From: Eopsaltria australis
Taxonomy: Eukaryota; Chordata; Aves; Passeriformes; Petroicidae
DNA length: 64,000 nucleotides
Direction: 5' to 3'
Assembly: GCA_034509425.1 (NCBI GenBank)
Contig: JAVTVJ010000142.1
Coordinates: 2,775,989-2,839,988, forward strand
Part shown: positions 12,401-21,870 of the stretch, one piece after another
Position numbering within the stretch: position 1 is the stretch's first letter
Layout of the letters: every line of letters begins with the position of its first letter
Program-made: the position numbers and the translations under genes
Notes under the pieces: generated by a model
Told to the model about the DNA's origin: nothing
Seen by the model: only the letters and a program-made list of their open reading frames with translations
Database searches by the model: none

Positions 12401-15400
12401 GGAACTATAAAATATTATCCATGATTATTTCGGTTATACCCTCTCAGCACATGACAATTTTGGACTGAAAAGGAACTATAAAATATTATCCATGATTATT
12501 TCAGTTATACCCTCTCAGCACATGACAATTTTGGATTGAAAAGGAACTATAAAATATTATCCATGATTATTTCAGTTATACCCGCTCAGCACATCACAAT
12601 TTTGGCTATTTGAACTGTCATTTGGAAAGAATTTAAAAATACTTTTCAAGATATCATCTATTTCATACAAAGCTCCAAAATAAATTAAGTCACATGGAAA
12701 TGCAGGCACCCATAAGCCTCCAAGACAACCACTGAGAAGTTCTGCACTGAAGACTGTATACTTTCCTCTGCTTCTCCCATATTTCCAGTTATGCAGTTCC
12801 ACCTCCAGTGCTCATCAGACACCTCTCTATATGCTGTAATTCACTGTAACAGCAGAAAGCTACCAACCTTCTTCAGCAGGTTTAAAGAGCAGCTTGCGCT
12901 TGCAGAAAATTAGAGGAGTCCAGTAAGCCCTGACAGCGGCAGGAACAAGAGTAAATTTGGGAGGAATAAAAAGGGTGGGTGATAAATGGGAAAAAGGTCA
13001 TGAACTACCACGACAGCTCACCAAACACCATGGTACCAGATCATACACTTCAGTATATTCACAGAGCCAATAAAAAGTAGCAGTCTCAACATTATTGCAA
13101 AATCACTTCAGCAGGCAGAGAACTTTGGTAACTTCTTCCCCCATTTATACTTCATTCTCTTCTTTTTGAGGAAAACTTACAAGAGCAAAAGAAACAGAGA
13201 CCTTAGAAGACCAGTAAAATTAAATTATACCAACACTCAAAAGAAAAATTAAAAAGCCAAATGGCATTTTAAATATTTTTTTCTTTCAGGTATAAATAAT
13301 TTTAAAACCACAACAGTGCAACAACAGAGCATTCATTATGTACACTGTAAGAAAGAAAAAAAGCACATGGACTATTTAATTCATTTATATTGAAATAAAA
13401 GTCTGTTCTAAGTAAGATGCATAAAATCCACAACTGGTTTGTATTTTTTAAAGTTGACATTTCATTCCTGACTCTGAAATTCCCGGAAGATAACCTTAAA
13501 AACTCTTATGCCTAATTCTACATCAGTATAAAATAGAATATCCTGAAGCAGGTAGTTCACCCAGATTCATCATAAAAATTCATTCTTAACTACTAAGTTC
13601 TTTTCTACAATAGTGAATTCTGAAGCTCCACCAGTATCAGTAGTATGAGGATAGACAGGGAAGTTGAATGGATCTCCCTACAGTAAGGCTCTTCAGGTCA
13701 AAATTTTATCTGTAAGCTCATCAAGGCAAAGAACAGGCAACTTCAAATCCTAAAGCACTTTACAAAATTGTGCTTAATGGTCTGCAACTACTACAAATCC
13801 TAATTTTAGAGATGTATGGATTTTACATCTCCTGTAATACATGCAGTCATGAGAACAGCTTCTAAAAGGTAAGTCTGATAACTGTTTCCTTCAGAGCTAC
13901 AAAACTAAACAGTGTAACAGATAGCTACCTTCTGAAAAGCTTCTGAATCCATACTCTTAACAAGAAGGATATCTGAAAAACACTAGCCATACTTTATTAT
14001 GAAAATAGAGAGCAATGAAAGAAACCATGGAAAGAGAGGCAAGAGCATGAAAATCAGAACTGAAAGAACCAATGAAAAAAGTAAAAGTTGTGATTGCTTA
14101 CACTTATGCTACCTCTTCCAAACTAGTGGTGGACTCTCACAGGAAGTAGTGTAACACAAGCACAGCAACACTCAAGTAACAGAAGTGATTATATCAGCAT
14201 TTTGTGCTGTTAGAAATATAAATAGGATTGAGTGCAGGGACTGTGCTATACGACATGTACTGATGCAGTTGAGGAGGAGGGTGGCACGAACAGTAACAGG
14301 CTCCAAAATATTTGTGTGAACAGTGGTTACTGTTTGTGATTTTTTGCTTGGATTTACAGAACTTTAAAAAAAGCTACTATATCTCTTGATAAAAGTACTG
14401 TGAGAGTATGGATGCTTAAATATAGCTAGGTGATCATTATAATCCTAGTGCAAAAAAAGTTTTCTCTACCAAAAAAACCAAACCAAAACAAAACACACAG
14501 AAACAAAAACCAACAAAACCAAAAAAACCCAAAACAACAACAACAACAAACAACAACCCCCTCCACACACAAATCCACATTTAATTTAAAGAAATGTATT
14601 AAGAGTTGCAATCAGCTCCTGTGTCAGAACAGGCACTGCACATCACCCAAACAACACTACATTTCATTTCATCAGACAAGGGTACTTCACGTGACATTAA
14701 CAGAAAGACTTGATTTCAGTGATCTAAACTGAAGTTCAGTTTGTACAAACATTTTTGAGGCTGAAAGTTTCTAGGAATGTTAAATACTACATTCAGCTGC
14801 AGAAAGTGGAAAATAACATTCCAAAAAGGAAAGGCAGGAGTACTTACGTTTCAAAACAGCGATCCACGTTGTCTGACATCAGAAGCAGCATGCAGAGCTG
14901 TTCCAGTGCTATTAGCTGCATATCCCTTTCATCCCCCTGCCCCATCTGCAGCCATTCCAGCAACGTGTCTGGATCCACATCTGCCATGGTTTTTTATTTA
15001 AAAAAAAAGCTGCCTCCACTTCAATTAAAAAGTACCAAAAATATCCTGTAATTGTTGAAGCCAGACTAACTTCAGCACAATTAATTTCTCTCTTCAGTCA
15101 GCCTCACGCTTTTGCAGTTTTCACCTGGCAAGAAAAAGTAAAAAAAGTAATCATCATCACAATCTTGTCACTGAACTTTCTGTAGTTGCTCCTCATCTTT
15201 GGGCAGAAATTAAGAAAATTTTCATGTATTTTATCAGTAAATGGAGTTTTTTCAAGATGTATAAGCAAGTAAATAGTACTGAGTTTGTTTTGAGGATAAC
15301 TCCAAATTAAATCTAGAAAAATTGTGCTTAAACCATTTGTGTATTCTTAAAGCTAAGAGAAAGAAAGTGATATCTTGCCCATCCCCCCTTTAATATCACT

Positions 15401-17300
15401 TTGTTATAAAATGTTCAGCTTTATGAGAGATGGATTACCTCCTCATGTAATTATTCAAATATAGAAAGATAATGAATTTCACATTCTAAATAGAAACCCA
15501 TAAAACAAAAAACTGAGATGTACAATAACAGACTTGCAGAATCTTTGGAAACCATTTATGAATCCTTCATCTCTTAAAATAGCATTCAAACATAAGGAAA
15601 ATAGGCTTTTTATGTCAAAGGATAAAAAAAGACAAGAATCACTTCCATTTTCAGGAGTTACGGGTTTGTTGGGTAATTTGGGGATTTTTTGGGAAAAAAA
15701 ATTATTCATAGCTTTCAAAAAAAATCCAGTGAATAATTCAAATAATTCACATACATATAAGGAAAACAACATTATTTGCTGGCCCAATGCCATAGTTGTA
15801 CATGCAAGCTGAAGACCAAAAAAGTCCCTTTAAAATGTTAAGATATTTTTGACTTATATGCTTGCTTTTTACTTTGTGTTCAACAAACAGTCAAATTCAC
15901 CTCCCTTGCCTAAAAATACAGCAACCATGACTATTTTCATATAAAAATTAACAGGTTACAAACCAATCTCTCAAAATCAGACATAAAAGAAAAAAAATAC
16001 TCTTTTAAAATACAGCTTAGAGAAGAATAATTAGTTTATCAAACTCATAGGTAAATATGAAATGCTGAACAGTGTCCCCACAAACAGAGGGGAGGTGATG
16101 TGGGAGGGAGAAGCTCGATCTGGACAAAGTCTGTCTACTTGTTTACTTGCTGCTAATGAGTTAATAGTTAAAAAATAACTCAATCAAGGGCATGTCTACA
16201 AAACGGAATCAGAAAGTAGTACTATATGAAGAAACACACACTGAATCAGCAATGCTCTTTCACAACAGCTTCGAACTCAAAGATGTGACAGAAGTACAAG
16301 AGATAAAATTTTTATATCATTTGGGACCATAATATTACAGATCACTCAACCACTCCTTGCCAGTTATATATTTGATATGATCTTACTCTAAAAAGTTAAT
16401 ATTAGTAAATTGATTTTCTGTGTTTTAAACAATGTCTATGATTCTCCAAGCTGTTTACAGACTGCATTTCCTGTTCTAATTCTAAATAAAACTACTTTCA
16501 GACAGTAAAAGTAGGATCGTATTATAAGTATTCTACCACTTCTTAACACGTCTAAATCCTTATTTCCGGAAGCGGGGAGATGGGTGATAGCGAGAGAAAC
16601 AAGAAAATGAAGAGACAGCGAAAGTGGGCTAAGTTCAACACAGCCACCTGCTGTTCTCACACCCCAGACGGACCGGACAGGAGCCACCGCGCACAACACG
16701 GAGCGTGGCGAGCGGCCGGGACTCCCGGGAGAGCCGCCCCGGAGCAGGGGCCAGGCCGCAGCCCAACTCCTGCCGCGCCGCCCGGGCCTGCTCGCACGCA
16801 CCAGGCGGGCCCCGGGCCCGCGCGGCGCTCTGGGCCCCTTCCCCACACGGCGCCGCCCGGGGCAGGGGAGGCACCGCCTCCCCCTCCTCACCGCCCCCGC
16901 ACGGGGCACCCGGTGGCGTGAGGGGCTCCCGGCAGCGCCGCCCCGCTCTGCCCCCGGCCCCTCGCAGACTTTCCGGCAGCCGCCGCCTCCCCGCTCCCGC
17001 AGCTCCGGCCCGCTCCCTCCCGGCCCGGCAGGCCCGGGCAGCGACGCTCGAGTTCCCGGCGAGCCGCAGGCCGCGCAGGGTGACCCGGCCTGGCTGCTCG
17101 GGAAAGGCGCCGTCTCCCAGCGCGGGCCGGAGAGGCCCCGCACCACCCCCGCCGCTCACCTCAGCCTCCCGCAGCCTCCGGGCCGGGCCGAGCCGAGCCG
17201 AGCCGAGCCGAGCCCTCCTCAGCGCCGCGCCGAGAGCGGGGCAGCGGCGCGGCGGCGGCAGTCCGAGCCCCGCGGCAGGCAGCGGCCAGCGGCATCCATG
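272..17300 (-). CDS. HECTD1: HECTD1, 5' part: HECT-domain E3 ubiquitin ligase (N-terminal 201 residues)
   Basis: Coding exons on the minus strand are 14848-14987 (with the ATG), 1405-1639 and 272-499; they join in frame as 140, 235 and 228 nt, giving 201 codons. The protein begins [20 protein letters not shown] and contains [17 protein letters not shown] and [17 protein letters not shown], which I recognise as the conserved N-terminus of HECTD1, an alpha-helical armadillo/HEAT-like region. The ankyrin, SUN-like, MIB/HERC2 and catalytic HECT parts lie beyond position 1. HECTD1 is a large cytoplasmic ubiquitin ligase required for neural tube closure in mouse. All donors and acceptors are GT-AG. 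A CpG island with an inferred untranslated exon 1 (last base 17160) lies upstream, so the upper boundary at about 17300 is approximate. Identity is from memory of the family; the exon structure is read directly. Confidence 0.95.
500..1404 (-). other. HECTD1: HECTD1 intron 3
   Basis: This 905-bp GT-AG intron is AT-rich. I see no other gene or repeat family in it; open frames on either strand are short and unconserved in character. Confidence 0.85.
1405..1639 (-). CDS. HECTD1: HECTD1 exon 3, residues 47-125
   Basis: The acceptor is tttttcctgcag before 1639 and the donor is AAG|gtaagt at 1405/1404. The 235-nt exon encodes [17 protein letters not shown] through DLAEQCVK, including the motif [19 protein letters not shown]. 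It ends at a codon boundary. This is helical armadillo-like repeat sequence typical of the HECTD1 N-terminus. Confidence 0.95.
3971..4135 (-). mobile_element. CR1 LINE fragment, 3'-terminal part
   Basis: Read on the plus strand, aatcatagaatggcctgga and the following cttaaagatcacccagttcc are the reverse complement of the CR1 3' end, including the terminal ATTCTATGAT-type repeat. The element is 5'-truncated, as CR1 copies usually are, and is interrupted at 4135 by an LTR. It is in sense orientation relative to HECTD1. Confidence 0.9.
4136..5116 (+). mobile_element. Solo LTR of an avian endogenous retrovirus, inserted in CR1
   Basis: About 980 bp running from attgggtttgtgtggccaag to agaatcaacccactaca, which I recognise as a common bird LTR type, probably ERVL-like. 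An AATAAA lies at 4926-4931. The motif gcagcccatgg recurs near 4449, 4478 and 4518, giving an internal minisatellite character. No retroviral genes flank it, so it is a solo LTR. Flanking pentamers are gcaac (4131-4135) and gtaac (5117-5121), a target duplication with one mismatch. The first bases read TA instead of the usual TG, consistent with decay. It lies antisense to HECTD1. Open frames of up to 159 codons inside it are not genes. Confidence 0.85.
5122..5725 (-). mobile_element. CR1 LINE fragment, 5' continuation of the split copy
   Basis: The text cctgtaaaaagtctctctcc, followed by ccttctcttctccaggttga, is typical CR1 3' region in reverse complement. Further on, gcttgccctgggtgaagccc and gaccttcccaggcacagagg correspond to the end of the CR1 reverse-transcriptase ORF, heavily decayed. 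About 90 bp of CR1 expected between 4135 and 5122 seems to be missing, and another deletion is likely near 5358. The high-coordinate boundary is approximate. Confidence 0.85.
8575..8760. promoter_or_regulatory. Candidate intronic regulatory patch with an E-box cluster
   Basis: This patch is richer in G and C than its AT-rich surroundings. It holds two copies of CATGTGAC (8606-8613 and 8645-8652) and two CAGCTG boxes (8673-8678 and 8712-8717), all within 112 bp. CATGTG boxes suit MITF/TFE-type or USF factors and CAGCTG boxes suit class A bHLH factors. Enhancer function is inference only. Confidence 0.3.
12395..12605. repeat. 71-bp tandem repeat, three copies
   Basis: Units begin tgaaaaggaactataaaata at 12395, 12466 and 12537. 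The copies differ by only a few substitutions (cggtt/cagtt, ccctc/cccgc, atgac/atcac), so the duplication is recent. The last copy is about 2 bp short. There is no open reading frame across it. Confidence 0.95.
14471..14570. repeat. A/C-rich low-complexity tract with (AAC)n
   Basis: About 100 bp of A runs broken by C, ending in an (AAC)n-like stretch at 14532-14556. It sits 280 bp below the donor of HECTD1 exon 2. A 100-codon open frame across it is compositional. Confidence 0.85.
14848..15124 (-). CDS. HECTD1: HECTD1 exon 2: 5' UTR plus start codon, residues 1-46
   Basis: The acceptor AG is at 15126-15125, after a pyrimidine-rich run ending in cttgccag, and the donor GTAAGT starts at 14847 after GAAAC. 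The ATG at 14987-14985 has the good context aaaccATGG. The upstream 137 nt of the exon (14988-15124) is untranslated. The coding part is 140 nt and ends two bases into a codon, which the next exon completes as Thr (E-T-C-P-P-R). Confidence 0.94.
15125..17159 (-). other. HECTD1: HECTD1 intron 1 (inferred)
   Basis: About 2.0 kb between the inferred donor CTGAG|gtgagc (17160/17159) and the acceptor before 15124. The low half is AT-rich; the upper part, from about 16660, is inside the CpG island. An ETS-type motif CCGGAAGC lies at 16566-16573. No exon is visible in it. Confidence 0.6.
17190..17214. repeat. (GAGCC)5 short tandem repeat in CpG island
   Basis: Five perfect GAGCC units, with related GGGCC units just before. 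It lies within the inferred first exon of HECTD1 and could be polymorphic. Confidence 0.9.
17219..17299 (-). other. Candidate upstream ORF in HECTD1 exon 1
   Basis: The ATG at 17299-17297 has context gcgccATGG, close to the optimal Kozak sequence. It opens 26 codons, rich in Arg, Ala and Cys, and ends in TGA at 17221-17219. If the transcript includes it, it could reduce translation from the main start at 14987. Transcription of this segment is not shown by sequence alone. Confidence 0.3.
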
Positions 17301-20300
17301 GCGCTCCGCCCGGTGCGAGGCGGGCAGGCGGGGCAGAGCCGCGCTCGGGGCGGAGCTGAGGCGGCCGAGTGGCCGCTGGGGGCGCTGCGGGAGCTCCGCC
17401 GAGGAGGGGCCGCTCCCGCGGGCCCGCTCCGCCCCGCGCCGCCGCTGCGGAACAGCGAGCGAGGGCCCGGCGAGCACGGGCCGCGGCCTGCCCGGCGCAG
17501 AGCCCTCCCCGCCTCCGGTGCCCTTTCCCTCGCTGCGCGGGGAGTTATTTTTTTACGGTTTACAGGTCATTTTATTTCTTGCCATATTCTGGTTCTTTAC
17601 TTCAATATAATATTCTTTGCAGTTACGGTGGGGCTTATACTTTTCAGGGGCCACTCTTGAAAACACTTTGATCCCCCTCCAGCACCTCCATTAAAATTAA
17701 TCTTGTGAGCGGGTTTAAACGTCGCAGTAGTGGGTCTTACAGAGCAGAGGCTTTAGGGTGGTCTTACCGAGTAGTGAGTTTGAAGTGCTGCGACTACACT
17801 GTGTAGCTTGAGACACCTTTTGCTGTAGAGTAGTTCACTGCCATACGTGCTACAAAATGCTGTGCAATTACCTAGCAAATGATTAAAAGACAAAGGAAGC
17901 AAACTGCTGGAAATTTAAAATGAAGGATTTTCAAAATAGTTTCATTCTCTGTAGGATGACATGTTTTGCAAAGGAATTTAGGCCTATTAACATAAGTACA
18001 GTAAATAAGATTATTGTACATTTGAATGTCACTCCTACCTACATCACAGACATTTCCTGCAATTAGAAGGCTAAAACTACACACTGAACAAAAAGGCAAT
18101 AGCAGTCATGCTTGGTTAAAACTTGCTGAATGCTGACATTTTTATTGGTCAAGGTTGTAATAACACCTCTAGAAAGTGTTATCTTTATTGGTGCAGGTTT
18201 CGTTCAGATCACAAGCACAGTAGTTCTTTTGTCTCTGTTTCAGATTCCTGAGGCAGCTTAGCCTTTCTGTCTTACCTTGTTGCATCTCCCTTAACTGTGG
18301 CTTGTTCCAGCCCAGCCGAGATTTACATGTGTATGCCTGTGCTTTTCCTTCAGAGGTCAGGAAAACTTCTGATATGCTTAAAGTTAAGGACACAAGGCAG
18401 TAGAAGGACTGAGTCTACAGTCTTTTAATTTAGAAACTTGGTCTTTAACTTTACACCAGTGCAGAAACAGCTGAATTAGGCCAGGCTTATGAGACCTGCA
18501 CCTGCTTAGTGACCTTGCTCCTGTTGCTTGGTGCCAGAACTGTTGCCTTTGCTTTTTTTTGTGAAGAAAAGTTTCAGTTAAAGAAATATTCTTAATTTTT
18601 TCTGAAGACCAAAACTAAACCCCAATTTTTGATTCTAAAGACCAAAAACTTTGAAATCAAACAAACACTTCAGTGTTTTCACATGGAATACAGTTTCTGG
18701 TTCAGGTATCTGGACATGTATATGGTTATTTATGGACAATATGAGGATATAAAAATACAGATCAATTTAGAAACAAAGCCAAACTTTTAAATATTATACT
18801 TGAAAAGAATATGAATAATGGATTTAAAGTACTATTAAGCAGGAGTACAAAACTTAAACACTGGCAATATCTTTCAGTTACATAGTTATTTCTAAATGGA
18901 GAAACAAATATTTCTATGTCCTGTTGCATGAATTGCCCAATTTCATATATCCAATTTTTTTTACTCAAGTAAGTATATTGAGTAATGTATTACAGCTTCA
19001 GTCAGGAATCAGGATATTTTTTGATTGTGATACATTTACAGTATTTAAGAATTTGCTAGTGATCTTTGTTCCTCATTGTGTGATTTCTTCTCACCAGAAC
19101 AAATCTGAAAAATAATGCTGACTAGATAATGTCTGCTTTATTGATTATATACTTCTTACTATATATATATATATGTTCATTGACTGATAAATCCTTTTTT
19201 TCACTTCCTGTGCTGATGGGCCTTCAAATTATTTTCGATACTCTTTGTCAGAGAGTACTCCATTGTAATACAACACGGTGAGTGATAGCCCTGAAGTTAC
19301 TGTTTCAGACTCCCTCTGTGTACAGCACTGATCCAGACTGGAGCTGCCTCTTCAGAAGTGGCTGCTCTTTAATGCTTACTAGGAAGGAAATCACTGGCAA
19401 GTACAAGTGCACTTAGCAGATAATAAAGACATCAGAACTGCATTTGTACAGAATTACTCACATTCATTTGAATTTTCACACGAGTGAAGGTTTGTTCAGA
19501 TCCCCAAATTTCCAGCCCGTGTCTATCTTTCCGTTAGTGCTGGCCCTTCTGAGGAAGAACTTCATGTGGATTCATGCAGCCAGACGAGGAAGGCAAGTGA
19601 TGGCATATACAGAAGAGACAAGTAATGGGACTTGACTGTTGTAGCTGCTATGAAGAAAACCACACTGAGCATTGTGTGAAACTTGCCAAAACAACTCCAG
19701 TTCCCCGTGCTTGTGCAAGGTACCTATTTTTCATTCAGTTAGAAAATTGCCCAAATGCTAACACTAGTTGGCACGCACTTCGTGTATGACCTTGGCCTAA
19801 TCCCTTAATCACTGCGTGTCTCTGTTTCCTCCTTTACAAAATAAGGAGATAGTAATGCTGGAGTCAGAAATATCTTAGCACTTATGGAACTGTGAGTTGC
19901 TGAGCTATGTTACTATATTAGGTCTTAAATAATGCTGTAAAACAGAATTCCTCTTTATGACTATGCTTGAGCAGACCACATGTGTAAGTGACTGACAGTG
20001 CCTTTGGAAATTAGGCCACATAGGGTCAACACATATTGATCTTTGTAGAGTGTTATATTGACCATCATTTTTGCTGAGTATTTACCTGAAAATTAAAACC
20101 TGGCTTTAAAAGAGAAAATGTCAGCACAATTACTCGAATAATGTCAGGGACACATGAATAGTGAAATATGCCACAAAGGTAGCAAGGATCAGGGATTGGG
20201 TTGCAGTCACAGAGAAATTCTGATACATATTGTAAAGGACACCCCACTTGAGACAGCTTCTCAAGAAGAAGACATTGCTTGTGTTCTCAAAAGGATTTAA

Positions 20301-21229
20301 TTTCCTTTGAAAAGAAGTCACTTTTGGCTCAGATTCCGCAAAATCTTCTCACAATGGGAAAAACCCAAGTGGTTTTTCACTTATAGCTCAAAGAAGAGTA
20401 ACATTTATTACTGCTTTTATATTATATTTAGGCTGCTGTTTTCTGTATGGTTTTAGGTAATAGAAGAAATGTCATGGGCACTCTTAATGTCTTAATGTCA
20501 CAGTGTGATAGCAAGGATTGAAAGCTTCAGACTGGAATGATTGGGCTTTTTACAGAAAATACAAAACTGACTGATAATCAAGCTGAAATACACCTACAAT
20601 TCAAAAAAACCAAGAAGAGTCAGATTCCTTTGTATTTTTTAATTGATACAGCAGCTAGAAGCCAGGATAACTGATGTTTTTGTTAGCTGTCTGCCTACTT
20701 CGGTGTACATGCCAAGTTGATGTTTCCAAAAATATCCCTCCTCAGTAGTAAATAGATCAGAGGGTGATATAAGCAGACCCTGAACACCTCCATAAATTTA
20801 AGTGAGTAGTTTATGCTGAAGACCAGGGCTGTGCCCAGTGAAATAAAACTGTTAGGATATTTATGGATTATTTATTCTTTTGCTTTAACACTCTTTTCTC
20901 TGCCACCCACGCAATAATGTAGTTGAAATCATTCAAAGTACCTACTCCTCCAAATCCAAAAGATTAATAATTCCACACAGTTCCATTACTGGATGAATAG
21001 TATACCTCTAAAGAAAAAGTTACTCAATGTTTACTACATATTTCAAAGCAATGAGGTCATACACTCCAGAAGCTTTCTTGCTGTATCAGGTAAGATTTAG
21101 TTTTGTAGAATTTGGCTGTTTAAGTATATTAAGATTTTCTTACGGAAAACATTTTTTTTTAATAAATAAAACGCAGTTGTGAAAAGATTTCTTGATTTAA
21201 ATCCTCCCACATTATCACAGTCTCTTCTT

Positions 21230-21620
21230 AGCCACTCCACGGTTGCACAAGCCTGGGGAGCACAAACACAGTGTCAGCGTCTTGGCTTTGCAAAGGTCCG
21301 TGCCAGCCTTGGCAGTCCCGGCCCTGAGCAGACAATGCCGTGCTGCTGCTGCTCAGCGAGCGCTGTTTACAAGGTGCCTCTGACGCAGCCCTGCAGCAGG
21401 CGCTGGCTCAAAGGTTTCCTCTTTGGGAGGACAACTCTTGCAATTACGCGTCCATGTGGCGAGCACACGAGTGCCGCTGACGTGATGAGTATGCGAGTGA
21501 CACGCTGCTGTTTACTGAGGTGCGGGGCTGAGTCATTGCTCAGCTTGCAGCACTCCTCCTCAGGAGCGCCTCAGCTTCCTGGAAGCTCCTTCCTCACTCA
21601 GCTATTCCAGAGCTGACTAC
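21230..21620. promoter_or_regulatory. Candidate regulatory patch, CpG-enriched with AP-1/CRE-like motifs
   Basis: A roughly 390-bp island of moderate GC and many CpGs in AT-rich intergenic DNA. It contains TGACGTGA (21478-21485), close to a CRE/ATF site, and TGAGTCA (21529-21535), an AP-1/NF-E2 core. The latter overlaps an inverted repeat GCTGAG/CTCAGC (21527-21532 and 21539-21544). An enhancer or unannotated promoter is possible. The 145-codon open frame on the plus strand has no known domain. Confidence 0.3.
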
Positions 21621-21734
21621 AGAAGAGCGTGTTTTTCAGAAATCTACAAATACCTGGAATTATTTTTCCTTCTGTCTGAAATTATTGTTCAAAATCATGT
21701 GCATTACAGCGTTTTTTCCTAAGCAAACTCACTT

Positions 21735-21870
21735 ACGTGGTTTGGGTTTTTTCGGTTTTTTGTTTTTTGGGGTTTTTTTGTTTGTTTTTTTGTGGGTTTT
21801 TTTTGGGGTTTTTTTTGGTTTGGTTTTTTTTTTTTTTTTGTTTTGTTTTGTTTTTGTTTTTTTTGTGGAA
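21735..21870. repeat. G/T-rich low-complexity tract
   Basis: Runs of T separated by short G runs on the plus strand (for example ttttttggggtttttttg). Open frames through it read as Phe/Gly/Val strings and are not genes. Confidence 0.9.

Larger units (their letters stand above)
1640..14847 (-). other. HECTD1: HECTD1 intron 2 (about 13.2 kb)
   Basis: This long GT-AG intron separates the start-codon exon from exon 3. Its recognisable contents are a CR1 fragment split by a solo LTR (3971-5725), an E-box-rich patch (8575-8760), a 71-bp tandem repeat (12395-12605) and an A/C-rich tract (14471-14570). The rest is AT-rich unique-looking sequence with no supportable exon or RNA gene. Confidence 0.85.
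17160..17300 (-). other. HECTD1: Inferred HECTD1 untranslated exon 1
   Basis: On the minus strand the sequence GGGAGGCTGAG|gtgagcgg gives a strong donor with last exon base 17160, in the centre of the CpG island and upstream of the acceptor at 15126-15125. Splicing these gives a 5' UTR that continues into exon 2. The upstream limit is a guess. A short open frame (17219-17299) would lie within it if transcription starts above 17300. Confidence 0.5.
16660..17545. promoter_or_regulatory. HECTD1: CpG island, HECTD1 promoter and first exon
   Basis: Nearly 900 bp of dense GC and CpG stands out against AT-rich flanks and lies just upstream of the HECTD1 start-codon exon, as expected for a housekeeping promoter. 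No TATA box is evident. Long open frames on both strands here (up to 301 codons) follow from the lack of AT-rich stop codons and are low-complexity Ala/Arg/Gly/Pro. The transcription start is not determinable by eye, but a TSS near or above 17300 on the minus strand would fit the donor at 17160. Confidence 0.85.

Noticed and set aside
12395..12605. CRISPR-like array
   Set aside because: The repeats are contiguous 71-bp units without unique spacers, in a vertebrate intron.
16436..17660. Long open frames on both strands in the GC-rich block (up to 301 codons)
   Set aside because: Composition-driven Ala/Arg/Gly/Pro frames in a CpG island, overlapping each other on opposite strands. No domain or codon-level signal supports a protein.
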